A stretch of 44,964 bases of DNA, taken from positions 1-44,964 of the forward strand of contig JAGBTM010000061.1 of assembly GCA_017631325.1 (NCBI GenBank), read 5' to 3'. Positions 24,565 to 32,527 of this stretch are shown here, one piece after another (the first letter of the stretch is position 1; every line of letters begins with the position of its first letter). This stretch comes from Clostridia bacterium. GTDB lineage: Bacteria > Bacillota > Clostridia > Oscillospirales > CAG-272. The notes below the pieces were generated by a model. The model had not been told where the DNA came from, searched no databases, and worked only from the letters and a program-made list of their open reading frames with translations. The translations under genes and the position numbers were made by a program.

Positions 24565-26148
24565 TCAGAGCTTCTCGTATCTTCTTGCGGACGGGCCGAC
24601 GAGAATAAAATAAAGTCCAAGCACAAGCGCGACGTTCAAAATAAGCACTACTATCTCTGAAACAAGCGCTGAGAATAAGACAGCGAGGGCAATGGAAAGT
24701 CCTGAAACAATAATGCCGTAAACCATGCCTACAAGCATCGCAACCGTGCCTGCAAGCGACTGCTTTACAACCTGAGCCTCGTTGTCGTAGTTGAATTTCG
24801 GGAATGCAGTATTTAATATTATGCCAAAAAGTGCGAAAACTATATTCGCAGCCTGGGGTATAAGCACAATAAATACGCAGTCTATAGGAGATGCCGATAT
24901 AGCGACCGACACAAGAAGCGAGGACAGGAGCATAGCGGGTGCAGATACTACAACGTGCGAGAGGGCCTTGGATATAAGGACCTCCTTTCCCGAAAGGGGC
25001 ATACTCTTGAGTATCCAGAGGCTCTTTCCTTCAAGAGAGAGCGAGGAAGCCGATATCATAGTCATAGAAGCCATAAGGACGAGTGCCGCACTCAAAAGAG
25101 GAGCAAGCGCACCGTCGAGAATGGGAAGCTTCTCTACCCATGCATATATATCAGCCGAATATAAGATTGCCGCACCTCCCGCAATAATTGCAAATACTGC
25201 TCCGACACCTGCGTTGAGCATATAGGTTGATGAGGTGAAGAAGCGCCTGAGGTCCTTGAGCACGAGTGACCTTATACGTCCGCCCTTGACAAGCCTCTCG
25301 CCCTTGAACTCGGTGCGAGCCGCTGCCGTGCCTACGGTAACTATTGAAACGTAGCTCTTGGATATAATCCTGAAGGCAAGATAGGATAAACCAAGCGAAA
25401 GAATGACGAAAGCTGCAGCGTAGGCGGGGTTTAATATCGCAGGCGAGCCTATCGCTGAAATGACAGGTATTTCTGAAAATACTATACTCTCGCCCTCTAC
25501 CTCGGTTCCGAAGTTTCCTACAAACGATGTGTAGGAAATCAAATACAGAACTAAAAAAGCAAAGGAAACGAGGGTTGTGAGAACCGTTTTATTTTTGAGC
25601 TTTTTTGCAATTTTGGCTATTATATAGCCAACTCCTGCCGAAAGCGAGGTGGTAAGCAGGGGCAAAAGCAAATACACGAGCACACCGCCTATTACACCGT
25701 AAACCGAGCCGCCGAGAATAGCGTACATTATCACAGCAGGCCATAAAATAAAGGCCGATTCGACGTAGTTATATATAAGAACGGTTAAAATTCGGCTGAC
25801 TACTATATCCGAGGGCTTTATGGGCATAGCGAGAAGAAGCTCGTTATCGCGACAGTCAAAAAGCTCTGATTTCGTTTCAAATATACTAAAAATGAAGACG
25901 AGCGAAAACGCAATTAGCATAAATATGCCGTAGTACATTCCGTCAAGCCCCAAGGGAAGCATAAGAATACCAAGGCTCCACGCAAGCGCCGTGAACATAA
26001 GCACAAACATCGCTCCAAGACACAAAAACAGAATTGATAAAAGTATTATCTTAGGCCACGAGAGTGACGCTTTACCGCCACCCGTCTTCTTGAGCTTCAC
26101 AGTGCTGAGAAAAGAAGACAGCCTTACACCGACTAGCCTCTTAATCAT
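24565..26148 (-). CDS. ABC-2-type exporter permease
   Basis: 527-residue multi-span membrane protein with at least ten hydrophobic segments. It is the membrane partner of the ATPase encoded just upstream. The N-terminal segment (VKLKKTGGGKASLSW, then paired TMs) and the ELFDCRDNELLLAMPI motif between early helices are typical of Firmicutes ABC-2 proteins of the putative-exporter class, whose cargo is mostly unknown. The start at 26148 overlaps the ATPase stop by eight bases (ATGATTAA), with a GGCGGTGCGG SD-like stretch inside the ATPase gene. A longer frame opening with TTG at 26202 has no SD. Cargo could be a peptide, lipid or drug; nothing in the neighbourhood decides. Confidence 0.85.
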   Translation of the reverse strand: MIKRLVGVRLSSFLSTVKLKKTGGGKASLSWPKIILLSILFLCLGAMFVLMFTALAWSLGILMLPLGLDGMYYGIFMLIAFSLVFIFSIFETKSELFDCRDNELLLAMPIKPSDIVVSRILTVLIYNYVESAFILWPAVIMYAILGGSVYGVIGGVLVYLLLPLLTTSLSAGVGYIIAKIAKKLKNKTVLTTLVSFAFLVLYLISYTSFVGNFGTEVEGESIVFSEIPVISAIGSPAILNPAYAAAFVILSLGLSYLAFRIISKSYVSIVTVGTAAARTEFKGERLVKGGRIRSLVLKDLRRFFTSSTYMLNAGVGAVFAIIAGGAAILYSADIYAWVEKLPILDGALAPLLSAALVLMASMTMISASSLSLEGKSLWILKSMPLSGKEVLISKALSHVVVSAPAMLLSSLLVSVAISASPIDCVFIVLIPQAANIVFALFGIILNTAFPKFNYDNEAQVVKQSLAGTVAMLVGMVYGIIVSGLSIALAVLFSALVSEIVVLILNVALVLGLYFILVGPSARRYEKL

Positions 26149-26860
26149 TGTCCGCACCGCCTTCAAGCTCGAGGAATACGTTCTCGAGAGAGTCGTTTCC
26201 AAGCACCTCGTTCATATCGCCCGATATAACGAGTACTCCGTCCTTTATGATGGCGACCTTGTCGCACAGCTTCTCTGCAACTGCAAGAACGTGGGTGGAA
26301 AAGAAAATCGAGCCGCCCCTCTCACAGTGCTCTCTCATCATTTCCTTAAGAATATAGGACGCCTTGGGGTCAAGTCCGACGAACGGCTCATCCATAATAA
26401 TGAGCTTCGGTGAATGGAGCCATGCCGCTATGATAGCAAGCTTCTGCTTCATACCGTGAGAATAGGCGCTTATCGGCTGCGCAAGGTCCTGAGTTAAGCC
26501 GAATTTGTCAGCGAGAGAGAAAATTTTGTCATTTCTGCCGTCGGTATCAACTCCATATACGTCGGCTACGAAATTAAGGTATTTGACGCCCGACATAAAA
26601 TCATAAAGGTCGGGGTTATCGGGAATATACGCAGTATTTTTCTTGGTCGTCATAGGGTCTTCAAGCACCGAGGTGCCGTCTATGTATATATTGCCCTCGT
26701 CAAAGGAAAGTATGCCCATACACGCCTTGAGCGTTGTAGTTTTTCCTGCACCGTTGTGGCCGATAAAGGCACAGATTTCGCCATCGGCTATTTCCAGCGT
26801 GAGATTATTGACGGCGGACTTGTCACCGTAGCGTTTAGTTAAGTTTTCAATTTTAAGCAT
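26141..26860 (-). CDS. ABC transporter ATP-binding protein
   Basis: 239 residues, cytoplasmic motor of the exporter. Walker A GHNGAGKT (about 34-41), Q-loop region, signature YSHGMKQK, Walker B LIIMDEP and the H-loop FFSTH are all intact, so it should be active. It belongs to the CcmA/YbhF-like subfamily that pairs with ABC-2 permeases. The ATG at 26860 has AAGGAG six bases upstream; an earlier in-frame ATG lacks one. It is translationally coupled to the permease by an 8-base overlap. The gap of 95 bases to queG upstream has no clear promoter, so read-through from queG is possible. Confidence 0.93.
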   Translation of the reverse strand: MLKIENLTKRYGDKSAVNNLTLEIADGEICAFIGHNGAGKTTTLKACMGILSFDEGNIYIDGTSVLEDPMTTKKNTAYIPDNPDLYDFMSGVKYLNFVADVYGVDTDGRNDKIFSLADKFGLTQDLAQPISAYSHGMKQKLAIIAAWLHSPKLIIMDEPFVGLDPKASYILKEMMREHCERGGSIFFSTHVLAVAEKLCDKVAIIKDGVLVISGDMNEVLGNDSLENVFLELEGGADND

Positions 26861-26955
26861 AGTTTTCTCCTTGGTTGTTATCATTTTTCCTTACAGATAT
26901 GCTCAAGGCTCTTGGTCAGTCAAAAGCCGTTATGCCTTATTTGGATATTGGGTAT

Positions 26956-27777
26956 TTATTGCCCCTTGTTGACAGCGGACAGAATTTCAATATTTCTCTC
27001 TACTGTTTTTCGGCCTCGCCAAGCAAACGCTCTGCGGGAAAAGGTCTCCTTGTCCATTCCGTCAAGCACCTCAAGTGTCAGACACTCAATTCGCTCGCGG
27101 TGAAAAAAGTCTATTGGCGTCATGACAGGGCTTCGGTTGTAAGGACAGACCGACTGACAAAGGTCGCACCCCCACGCTGTATTGTAGCGCACCATAAGGG
27201 CGCGTTCGGTGTCGGCAAGCTCGCCCTTGCGCTGTGTGATAGCCGATAGGCATTCCTCTCCCTCGCCGCCTAAAATTCGGGTTGGGCAGGCCCTCTTACA
27301 CGCGCCACAGCTGTGGCAGCGCTGAATTTCTCTCGGCTGAAAGCCGAGAGCCTCGTTTGGTTCGAGGTCGGTCAGAATATCGCCGACGAAAACGTACGAG
27401 CCGTATTTTTCATTAATCAAAAGACCGTTGTCGCCTGCTATACCAAGCCCCGAAATGAGCGCCGCGTGGCGCTCGTCGATAGGACTGTGGTCGCCAAAGG
27501 ACGAAAAATGTCCCTCGGGATATTTCTCCTTCAAAGCAGATATGAGCGCCTCCCCTATTTCCCTTATAGCTATATGGTAGTCGCACGACACGGCGTAGCG
27601 CGAGATATTCACGCTCTCGCCCGTATAGTAAGGCAAAAGATAGATTACTGCCGATTTAGGCTGAAAGTCCATACGCTCTCTTATGCTCGCGTTGATTTCC
27701 TTGCACAAGGAATAAGGCACTATGGAAAAATATTCAATTTTCTCTTCAGAGAGCACGCGCTCGACAGTTTTGTACAT
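26956..27777 (-). CDS. Short QueG-like epoxyqueuosine reductase
   Basis: Family role: B12- and [4Fe-4S]-dependent reduction of epoxyqueuosine to queuosine in tRNA wobble position 34. 273 residues. It has the DUF1730-like N-terminal half with IDERHAALISGLGIAGDN, then a double-cluster ferredoxin domain: CHSCGACKRACP (C154, C157, C160, C164), C176 and CDLCQSVCPYN (C204, C207, C211). Canonical QueG is about 375-390 residues with C-terminal HEAT-like repeats; these are missing, so tRNA recognition may differ. Many clostridia carry this short form. The ATG at 27777 has GGAG six bases upstream. The queT gene at 32528 supports queuosine salvage in this organism. Confidence 0.82.
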   Translation of the reverse strand: MYKTVERVLSEEKIEYFSIVPYSLCKEINASIRERMDFQPKSAVIYLLPYYTGESVNISRYAVSCDYHIAIREIGEALISALKEKYPEGHFSSFGDHSPIDERHAALISGLGIAGDNGLLINEKYGSYVFVGDILTDLEPNEALGFQPREIQRCHSCGACKRACPTRILGGEGEECLSAITQRKGELADTERALMVRYNTAWGCDLCQSVCPYNRSPVMTPIDFFHRERIECLTLEVLDGMDKETFSRRAFAWRGRKTVERNIEILSAVNKGQ

Positions 27778-27836
27778 AAAATTCTCCAAAAAGCCGTCTA
27801 CTATATCCTCTTTTCCAAGGCAAGCTTTATATAATA

Positions 27837-27865
27837 ATTATACAATAATATATACGCTTTTGCAA
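27837..27865 (-). promoter_or_regulatory. SigA-type promoter for the queG-like gene
   Basis: Minus strand TTGCAA, 17 bases, TATAAT. It is back to back with the plsY promoter; their -35 boxes are 17 bases apart. Confidence 0.85.
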
Positions 27866-27882
27866 TATATTTTTTATATTTC

Positions 27883-27911
27883 TTGACTTTATCCCTCTCG
27901 GGTGTTATAAT
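27883..27911 (+). promoter_or_regulatory. SigA-type promoter for plsY
   Basis: TTGACT, 17 bases, TATAAT. The leader is about 60 bases to the ATG at 27979. Confidence 0.88.
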
Positions 27912-27978
27912 AGCAGTGGAAAATATGGAGGCTTTCCTTTTTCCAAATCCCGTCAATGACAGAAAAACGGAGCTTTAT

Positions 27979-28743
27979 ATGTACGATTTTAATAAAGGCC
28001 TATTTGACTATATGTGTAATAGCGGTATCATCGATACCGACTGGAAATTCGGTCTGACACTCGTAGCATTCGCGCTTATAAGCATAGCGGTGTCTTATCT
28101 TCTCGGAAGCATAAATTCGGCTATCCTTATATCAAACCTTATCTACCGCGACGATATAAGAACTCACGGCAGCGGTAACGGTGGCATGACGAATATGCTT
28201 CGCACCTTTGGTCTCAAGGCGGCGGGGCTTACGCTTCTCGGTGACCTAGTCAAGACTGCACTCTCTATATTTATCACGGGTGTGCTTCTCGGCTTCTACT
28301 ACACTCACGGTGCGAGCGGCTATCTCGGATTTTGCTATATGTCGGCGCTCTTTGCAGTGCTTGGACACGTATTCCCGATATATTACGGCTTCAAGGGTGG
28401 CAAGGGGGTTCTCGTAACCGCAGTTTCGGCTCTTATACTTGCGCCTATTCCGTTTCTTATTTTGCTTCTCATTTTTATCGTTGTAGTATATTTTTCAAAA
28501 TACGTTTCGCTCGGTTCGGTTTGCGGTGCTGTTATCTACCCCGTTTTGCTTAACGGATATTTTGCGGTTTTCGGCTCAAATCCGGGCGGAATAGCGCAGC
28601 TTTCGGTTACCATTATCGCTATACTCGTCGTATGGTGTCACAGAGAAAACCTTAAGCGTATTTCAACGAGAACCGAGCGAAAAATTTCATTTAAGAAAAA
28701 GGACGTTGAGGTAAAGAGCGAGGGCGGCGAGGGTGAAAACTAA
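27979..28743 (+). CDS. plsY: Acyl-phosphate:glycerol-3-phosphate acyltransferase
   Basis: Integral membrane enzyme that acylates glycerol-3-phosphate with acyl-phosphate to give lysophosphatidate. 254 residues, five to seven TM segments. Motif 1 GSINSAILIS, motif 2 GSGNGGMTNMLRTFG and motif 3 GHVFPIYYGFKGGKGV are in family order. Motif 2 departs from the usual GSGNPGATN: Pro to Gly and Ala to Met at phosphate-loop positions. The N-terminus is about 35 residues longer than B. subtilis PlsY, and the C-terminal tail is charged. The ATG at 27979 has ACGGAG six bases upstream; an ATG at 27925 is possible but has a poor SD. The stop overlaps the next gene by 11 bases, so the pair is coupled. GpsA, which makes the substrate, is at 13181. 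Confidence 0.92.
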   Translation: MYDFNKGLFDYMCNSGIIDTDWKFGLTLVAFALISIAVSYLLGSINSAILISNLIYRDDIRTHGSGNGGMTNMLRTFGLKAAGLTLLGDLVKTALSIFITGVLLGFYYTHGASGYLGFCYMSALFAVLGHVFPIYYGFKGGKGVLVTAVSALILAPIPFLILLLIFIVVVYFSKYVSLGSVCGAVIYPVLLNGYFAVFGSNPGGIAQLSVTIIAILVVWCHRENLKRISTRTERKISFKKKDVEVKSEGGEGEN

Positions 28744-29920
28744 GGCAGATTTTATATCTCTTGTTCTGAGTACGGTATCGGCCGAGACACTTGGTAAGCT
28801 CGTATTCTCACGGCCCGACGCCTCCGAGATAGCCAAGGTCACGGCAAGGCTCGTTTCTCATAAGGGAAAGAGACTTCTCGCGATAGAAAACTCCCTCGTA
28901 GGAAACACCGTATCTCATAAGAACGTTCCGGAGGACGAAATCGAGGGTGTGCTTTCCACTCTTGTGCTTCAATACAAGCAAGCGAACCTTATCACCCCTC
29001 TTGGCTCGGCCGAATATAAGAGGTCGAAGTCGGGCGCGGAAATCGTGATTGGGGGTGACGCACTTCTCTCGAAGCTCTCGGGTCTTAAGCCCAGCTTTGA
29101 GAGTGCGATAGAGGCTCTTGACAAAAAGAAAAACTATATACTAAAGGGTGACGAGCCGTTTTTAAAGAAGCTTGGAATCAGCTCCTCTGACGGCCGTGTT
29201 CACGATAAAAAGCAAGGAAAATTCAGACAGATTAACCGTTTTCTTGAAAACATAGAGGATATTTACGATAAGCTTAATAGGGACGGTGAGCTTATAATAT
29301 ACGACCTCTGCTGTGGAAAAAGCTATCTCAGCTTTGCAGTTTACTACTATCTCACCGAAGTCAAGGGACGTAAGGTTTCTATGCTCGGTATAGACCTGAA
29401 GCGCGACGTTATAGCCTGGTGCAGCTCTGTTGCCGCTGAGCTTGGTTACGTTGGTATGAAATTCGTATGCGAGGACATAAACCGTCTTGCGCTTTGTGAC
29501 GAGCCTGATATGGTTATCTCGCTCCACGCCTGCGATATTGCAACGGATATAGTCATTAACACGGCTATAAGACTTAGGGCGAAAATTCTGTTATCCACTC
29601 CCTGCTGTCACAGATACCTCAACGACAAAATAAATTCCCCCGAGCTTGCATTCGTCACAAAATATCCTCATATTTCGGGTAAGCTCTGCGAGGCAATAAC
29701 CGACGCTCTTCGCGTGGGCAGACTTCGCGGGGCCGGATATTCGGTTTCGGCTCTTGAGCTTACAGACCCCGAGAATACACCGAAGAACACTCTTATAAGG
29801 GCTATAAGACGTCCCTCGGCATCGCAAAAGGATAACGATGAGGCCTTGAAGCAATACGAGGCGGCTCTTAAATTCGTACTCGGTGACGGGGCTAAGGATT
29901 ATCTAAAGGAAATCAGGTAA
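28733..29920 (+). CDS. SAM-dependent methyltransferase (Methyltransf_32 type)
   Basis: 395 residues. An N-terminal domain of about 170 residues (HKNVPEDEI..., KGDEPFLKKLGI, VHDKKQGKFRQINRFLE) precedes a Rossmann methyltransferase domain. IYDLCCGKSYLSFAVYYYL is the SAM loop at about 198-216, VSMLGIDLKRD the acidic ribose-binding strand, and MVISLHACDIATD the motif-IV-like region. TPCCHRYL follows. The DxCCGKSYLSFA and SLHACD pattern is that of the Methyltransf_32 family, which includes eukaryotic METTL25- and GSTCD-like proteins. Its substrate in bacteria is not known to me; RNA is a guess from the company it keeps. The GTG start lies inside the last codons of plsY, so translation is coupled. 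Confidence 0.8.
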   Translation: MKTKADFISLVLSTVSAETLGKLVFSRPDASEIAKVTARLVSHKGKRLLAIENSLVGNTVSHKNVPEDEIEGVLSTLVLQYKQANLITPLGSAEYKRSKSGAEIVIGGDALLSKLSGLKPSFESAIEALDKKKNYILKGDEPFLKKLGISSSDGRVHDKKQGKFRQINRFLENIEDIYDKLNRDGELIIYDLCCGKSYLSFAVYYYLTEVKGRKVSMLGIDLKRDVIAWCSSVAAELGYVGMKFVCEDINRLALCDEPDMVISLHACDIATDIVINTAIRLRAKILLSTPCCHRYLNDKINSPELAFVTKYPHISGKLCEAITDALRVGRLRGAGYSVSALELTDPENTPKNTLIRAIRRPSASQKDNDEALKQYEAALKFVLGDGAKDYLKEIR

Positions 29921-30061
29921 ACAAGGCTTAATAAACACACTGAAAATCAAAAATTAACCTTACTAGGCCGGCAGAAATCAAAAAGCATACTTAATAAACG
30001 AAAAACGAGCAAAAAACAAGTAAGAAAGGCTTGACTATCAAGCCCTTGAGAGAGAAACGAA
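29921..30061 (+). other. Intergenic with short repeats and a palindrome before tsaE
   Basis: Two imperfect copies of a segment (GCTTAATAAAC at 29929 and ACTTAATAAAC at 29989, each near GAAATCAAAAA) follow the methyltransferase stop. A perfect hairpin GGCTTGA-CTA-TCAAGCC occupies 30028-30044, 18 bases before the tsaE start. No promoter is evident. Confidence 0.45.
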
Positions 30062-30499
30062 ATGACCTATTACACAAATTCCGACACGCAGACCGAGGCG
30101 CTCGGCACACAGCTCGCAAAGCAGCTTGACGATGGCGGTGTACGACGCGCATTTATCGCTATGAGAGGCGAGATGGGTGTGGGGAAAACCGCATTTGTCC
30201 GTGGATTTGCCTCATATTTCGGTATTTCGGGTGTAAGAAGCCCCACATATACCGTGGTAAACGAATATCGCTCAAATGTACGGATTTTTCACTTTGATAT
30301 GTACAGAATTGAGGACGGCGACGACCTCTACTCGATAGGCTATGACGATTACGTTGAAAGCGACGGGTACTGTATCGCGGAGTGGTCCGAGAATATAGCC
30401 GATTTTATACCGGAGGGCGCTATATACGTTTCCATATATCGCGAAAAGAATGAAAACGACAGAAGGATTGAAATAGAATATGATAACTCTGGCATTTGA
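30062..30499 (+). CDS. tsaE: tRNA t6A-synthesis ATPase TsaE
   Basis: P-loop ATPase of the TsaBDE complex that makes N6-threonylcarbamoyladenosine at A37 of ANN-decoding tRNAs. 145 residues. Walker A GEMGVGKT (36-43), SPTYTVVNEY (switch-I-like), FHFDMYRIED and IAEWSENI are all family signatures. The SD is weak (GAGAG about eight bases upstream). The last 20 bases overlap tsaB, as in most Firmicutes. TsaD and TsaC are not in the window. Confidence 0.96.
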   Translation: MTYYTNSDTQTEALGTQLAKQLDDGGVRRAFIAMRGEMGVGKTAFVRGFASYFGISGVRSPTYTVVNEYRSNVRIFHFDMYRIEDGDDLYSIGYDDYVESDGYCIAEWSENIADFIPEGAIYVSIYREKNENDRRIEIEYDNSGI

Positions 30500-31190
30500 C
30501 GGCACTGCAAAAATCGCAACCGTTGCCGTCGTGGACGGGGACAGAGCCTTGTCCTCATTTACAGTGGACAACGGACTTACACAGAGCGAGCTTCTCTTAC
30601 CTATGGCAGAGGATATGCTCCGTGCTCTTAAGCTCACCTTTGACGACGTTGAGCTGTACGCCGTATCGGCAGGCCCCGGCTCGTTTACAGGTGTGAGAAT
30701 AGGGGTGTCTCTTATAAAGGGTCTTGCCTTCGGCAAGAGTAAGCCCTGCATCGAGGTTTCAACCCTCGAGGCTCTGGCAGAAAATCTCAGGGGACTTGAT
30801 GGAATACTTGTGCCCTGTATGGACGCGAGGCGCTCGCAGGTATACAACGCGCTTTTCTCCTCGGTGGGAGAGCGCATAACGAGGCTGTGCGAGGATAGAG
30901 CGATAGCTCTCTCGGCTCTTGCAGAGGAATTAAAGGAATTTAAGGACAAAAAAATTTATATTTCGGGCGACGGCTACGGTGTAACGAAGGACACTCTTGC
31001 CTCTCTTGGTGTGAACAGCGAAAGCACTCCTCTGCTTCTTCGCGACGAATCGGCCGTATCGGTCGCGCGCGTTGGAATACGCAAATTTCTTTTAGGAGAG
31101 CACAAAACCGACAGCGAGCTTTCCCCCGTGTATTTAAGACTGCCTCAAGCAGAGCGTGAAAGACTTGAAAAAGAAGGAAAGAAGGTATAA
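30480..31190 (+). CDS. tsaB: tRNA t6A-synthesis scaffold protein TsaB
   Basis: ASKHA-fold pseudo-peptidase paralogue of TsaD that forms the TsaB-TsaD heterodimer for t6A37 synthesis. 236 residues. The opening MITLAFDGTAKIATVAVVDG, the signature AVSAGPGSFTGVRIG (about 60-74) and CMDARRSQVYNA (about 117-128) are typical. The start lies inside tsaE. The classical rimI-tsaD continuation is absent; rpiB follows after four bases instead. So the t6A operon is split, with rimI and tsaD presumably elsewhere. Confidence 0.95.
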   Translation: MITLAFDGTAKIATVAVVDGDRALSSFTVDNGLTQSELLLPMAEDMLRALKLTFDDVELYAVSAGPGSFTGVRIGVSLIKGLAFGKSKPCIEVSTLEALAENLRGLDGILVPCMDARRSQVYNALFSSVGERITRLCEDRAIALSALAEELKEFKDKKIYISGDGYGVTKDTLASLGVNSESTPLLLRDESAVSVARVGIRKFLLGEHKTDSELSPVYLRLPQAERERLEKEGKKV

Positions 31191-31194
31191 TAAA

Positions 31195-31647
31195 ATGAAT
31201 AAAAGAAAAATATACGTCGGCGCTGACAGCGCAGGCTACAATCTCAAATGCGAGATTATAGAGTATCTTAAATCGAAAGGCTTCGAGGTAGCCGATATGG
31301 GCTGTGACTCTACTGCCTCCTGCCACTATCCCGAGTTTGCCTCTAAGGTGTGCGAGGCCGTGCTTTCCGATGCCGAGAGCTTCGGCATGCTTATTTGCGG
31401 TACGGGTATCGGAATGTCAATGTGCGCAAACAAATATAACGGAATAAGAGCCGCTCTCTGCTCCGACACATTCTCTGCAAGAATGACGAGAATGCACAAC
31501 GACGCAAACGTTCTCTGCCTTGGCGCGAGAGTTATAGGACCCTTTCTCGCCTTTGATATTATCGACGCATTTCTTGGCGCCGACTTTGAGGGCGGACGTC
31601 ACGCAATACGCGTTGATATGATGAAGGATATAGAGAAAAATCAGTAA
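31195..31647 (+). CDS. rpiB: Ribose-5-phosphate isomerase B
   Basis: Interconverts ribulose-5-phosphate and ribose-5-phosphate (RpiB/LacAB family). 150 residues. The family marks are VGADSAGYNLK at the N-terminus, the catalytic-Cys loop ICGTGIGMSMCANK (about 66-79), HNDANVLCLGARV with the catalytic His, and a C-terminal helix RVDMMKDIEK. Ser rather than His after Asp in GADSAG is unusual: most RpiB proteins have GxDHAG. The ATG at 31195 has AGAAGG nine bases upstream. It follows tsaB by four bases, so it is part of the tsaEB transcript. It ends eight bases before the stop of the convergent mecA-like gene. Confidence 0.93.
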   Translation: MNKRKIYVGADSAGYNLKCEIIEYLKSKGFEVADMGCDSTASCHYPEFASKVCEAVLSDAESFGMLICGTGIGMSMCANKYNGIRAALCSDTFSARMTRMHNDANVLCLGARVIGPFLAFDIIDAFLGADFEGGRHAIRVDMMKDIEKNQ

Positions 31648-31654
31648 TCGCGGC

Positions 31655-32218
31655 TTAATCAGAGGCAGAAATAGTTTCTATGGCATTTGACGAAGCTAAA
31701 AGCGTGCCGTGCTCGGTTATGTATGAGGATAGCTCTGAGGGTAATCTTTTGCCAAATTCCAAAATTGACATAAACTCTATTCCCTCTCTTCCTCGCCCGT
31801 ATTCCTCTATTTTCAAAACGTATCCTACGTTATCAAGAAAATACAAATCGCCCTTTGGGATAATACCCGACGGGTGATTTTTTATTGTCAAAACGGCTCG
31901 GTACAAATCCTCTGATGTACTAAATGCGTAAAATCCATAGCCCTTTGATAAAAGCGTAACTCTGTCGGAGTCGGACACGAGTCTTGCCGAGGCCTCCGAG
32001 AGTATTCCAAGCTTTGTAACGAATATTTCGCACCCACCCGATTTCATTGGATAAAGCTGCACGAGCACCTTGTCACCCGACGGGTCAAAGCTCACGGATT
32101 TTCGAGCGTCGTCAAGAACGCTCCAGAGAGCTCGGCGTGACCTTTGCGTATCTTTGGCGGGGTCAGAGAGGTCAAGACGGTACCCCTTTGCCTCTTCGCT
32201 CGTGAGAACAATTTTCAT
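31655..32218 (-). CDS. MecA-family ClpC adaptor protein
   Basis: MecA proteins bring substrates to the ClpCP protease and activate ClpC. 187 residues. The N-terminal domain carries RSRRALWSVLDDARK and KVLVQLYPMKSGGCEIFVT, a conserved MecA block. The C-terminal MecA domain (about 90-187) has FYAFSTSEDLYRAV, SDLYF-like DLYFLDNVGYVLKIEE, LEFGKRL and a closing YITEHG...SNAIETI. It is somewhat shorter than B. subtilis MecA (218), mainly in the linker between domains. The ATG at 32218 has GGCGAGG five bases upstream; a TTG at 32248 is unlikely. The substrate is unknown. ClpC is not in the window. Confidence 0.85.
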   Translation of the reverse strand: MKIVLTSEEAKGYRLDLSDPAKDTQRSRRALWSVLDDARKSVSFDPSGDKVLVQLYPMKSGGCEIFVTKLGILSEASARLVSDSDRVTLLSKGYGFYAFSTSEDLYRAVLTIKNHPSGIIPKGDLYFLDNVGYVLKIEEYGRGREGIEFMSILEFGKRLPSELSSYITEHGTLLASSNAIETISASD

Positions 32219-32275
32219 TTTTGCCTCGCCTATAAGTAGAACTTCCAAATCGCACCCCCGACTTCTTTTTCTTTC

Positions 32276-32304
32276 ATTATACTCTATTTTCGCTCATCGG
32301 GTCA
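32276..32304 (-). promoter_or_regulatory. Possible promoter for the mecA-like gene
   Basis: A perfect TATAAT -10 on the minus strand with a poor -35 (TGACCC at 17 or GTGACC at 18 bases). An activator or other sigma contacts may be needed. Confidence 0.4.
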
Positions 32305-32428
32305 CTGTAAAATTAAGGGTGAACTGAAAAACATTACCTGTTTTTCTATCAAATACACCTTTTTTATCCTTAGATGTAAAATTCAGTTTTTGTTTTTTTC
32401 TTTTTCGTTTACATAGAATAAATTTTTC

Positions 32429-32457
32429 TTGCTTTTTTCACTCTTTTGTGATAGAAT
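32429..32457 (+). promoter_or_regulatory. SigA-type promoter for queT
   Basis: TTGCTT, 17 bases, TAGAAT. The expected transcript start (about 32463-32465) coincides with the 5' edge of the stem-loop described next. Confidence 0.7.
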
Positions 32458-32464
32458 ATTTCTC

Positions 32465-32527
32465 GGTGAGTTCGAAACCTTCCTCACCCAGTCACACGAC
32501 GAAAAAACAAAACTAAAGGAGAAAAAA
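32465..32527 (+). promoter_or_regulatory. queT leader stem-loop, candidate preQ1-type riboswitch
   Basis: GGTGAG (32465-32470) pairs with CTCACC (32483-32488) around the 12-base loop TTCGAAACCTTC. An A-rich tail with AAAACTAAAGGAG, which includes the SD, follows. A 12-base loop starting TTC and a tail ending A-rich-CTAA-GG are as in B. subtilis preQ1-I. Against it, the tail is 13 bases too long and the usual loop-tail pairing (loop UAG with tail CUA) is not clear; TTCG with CGAA at 32499-32502 is an alternative. The position directly ahead of a queuosine-precursor transporter supports it. Confidence 0.4.

Noticed and set aside
32465-32490. tRNA T-arm (GTTCGAAAC) near the queT leader
   Set aside because: No acceptor, D or anticodon stems around it; the stem fits the mRNA leader position instead.
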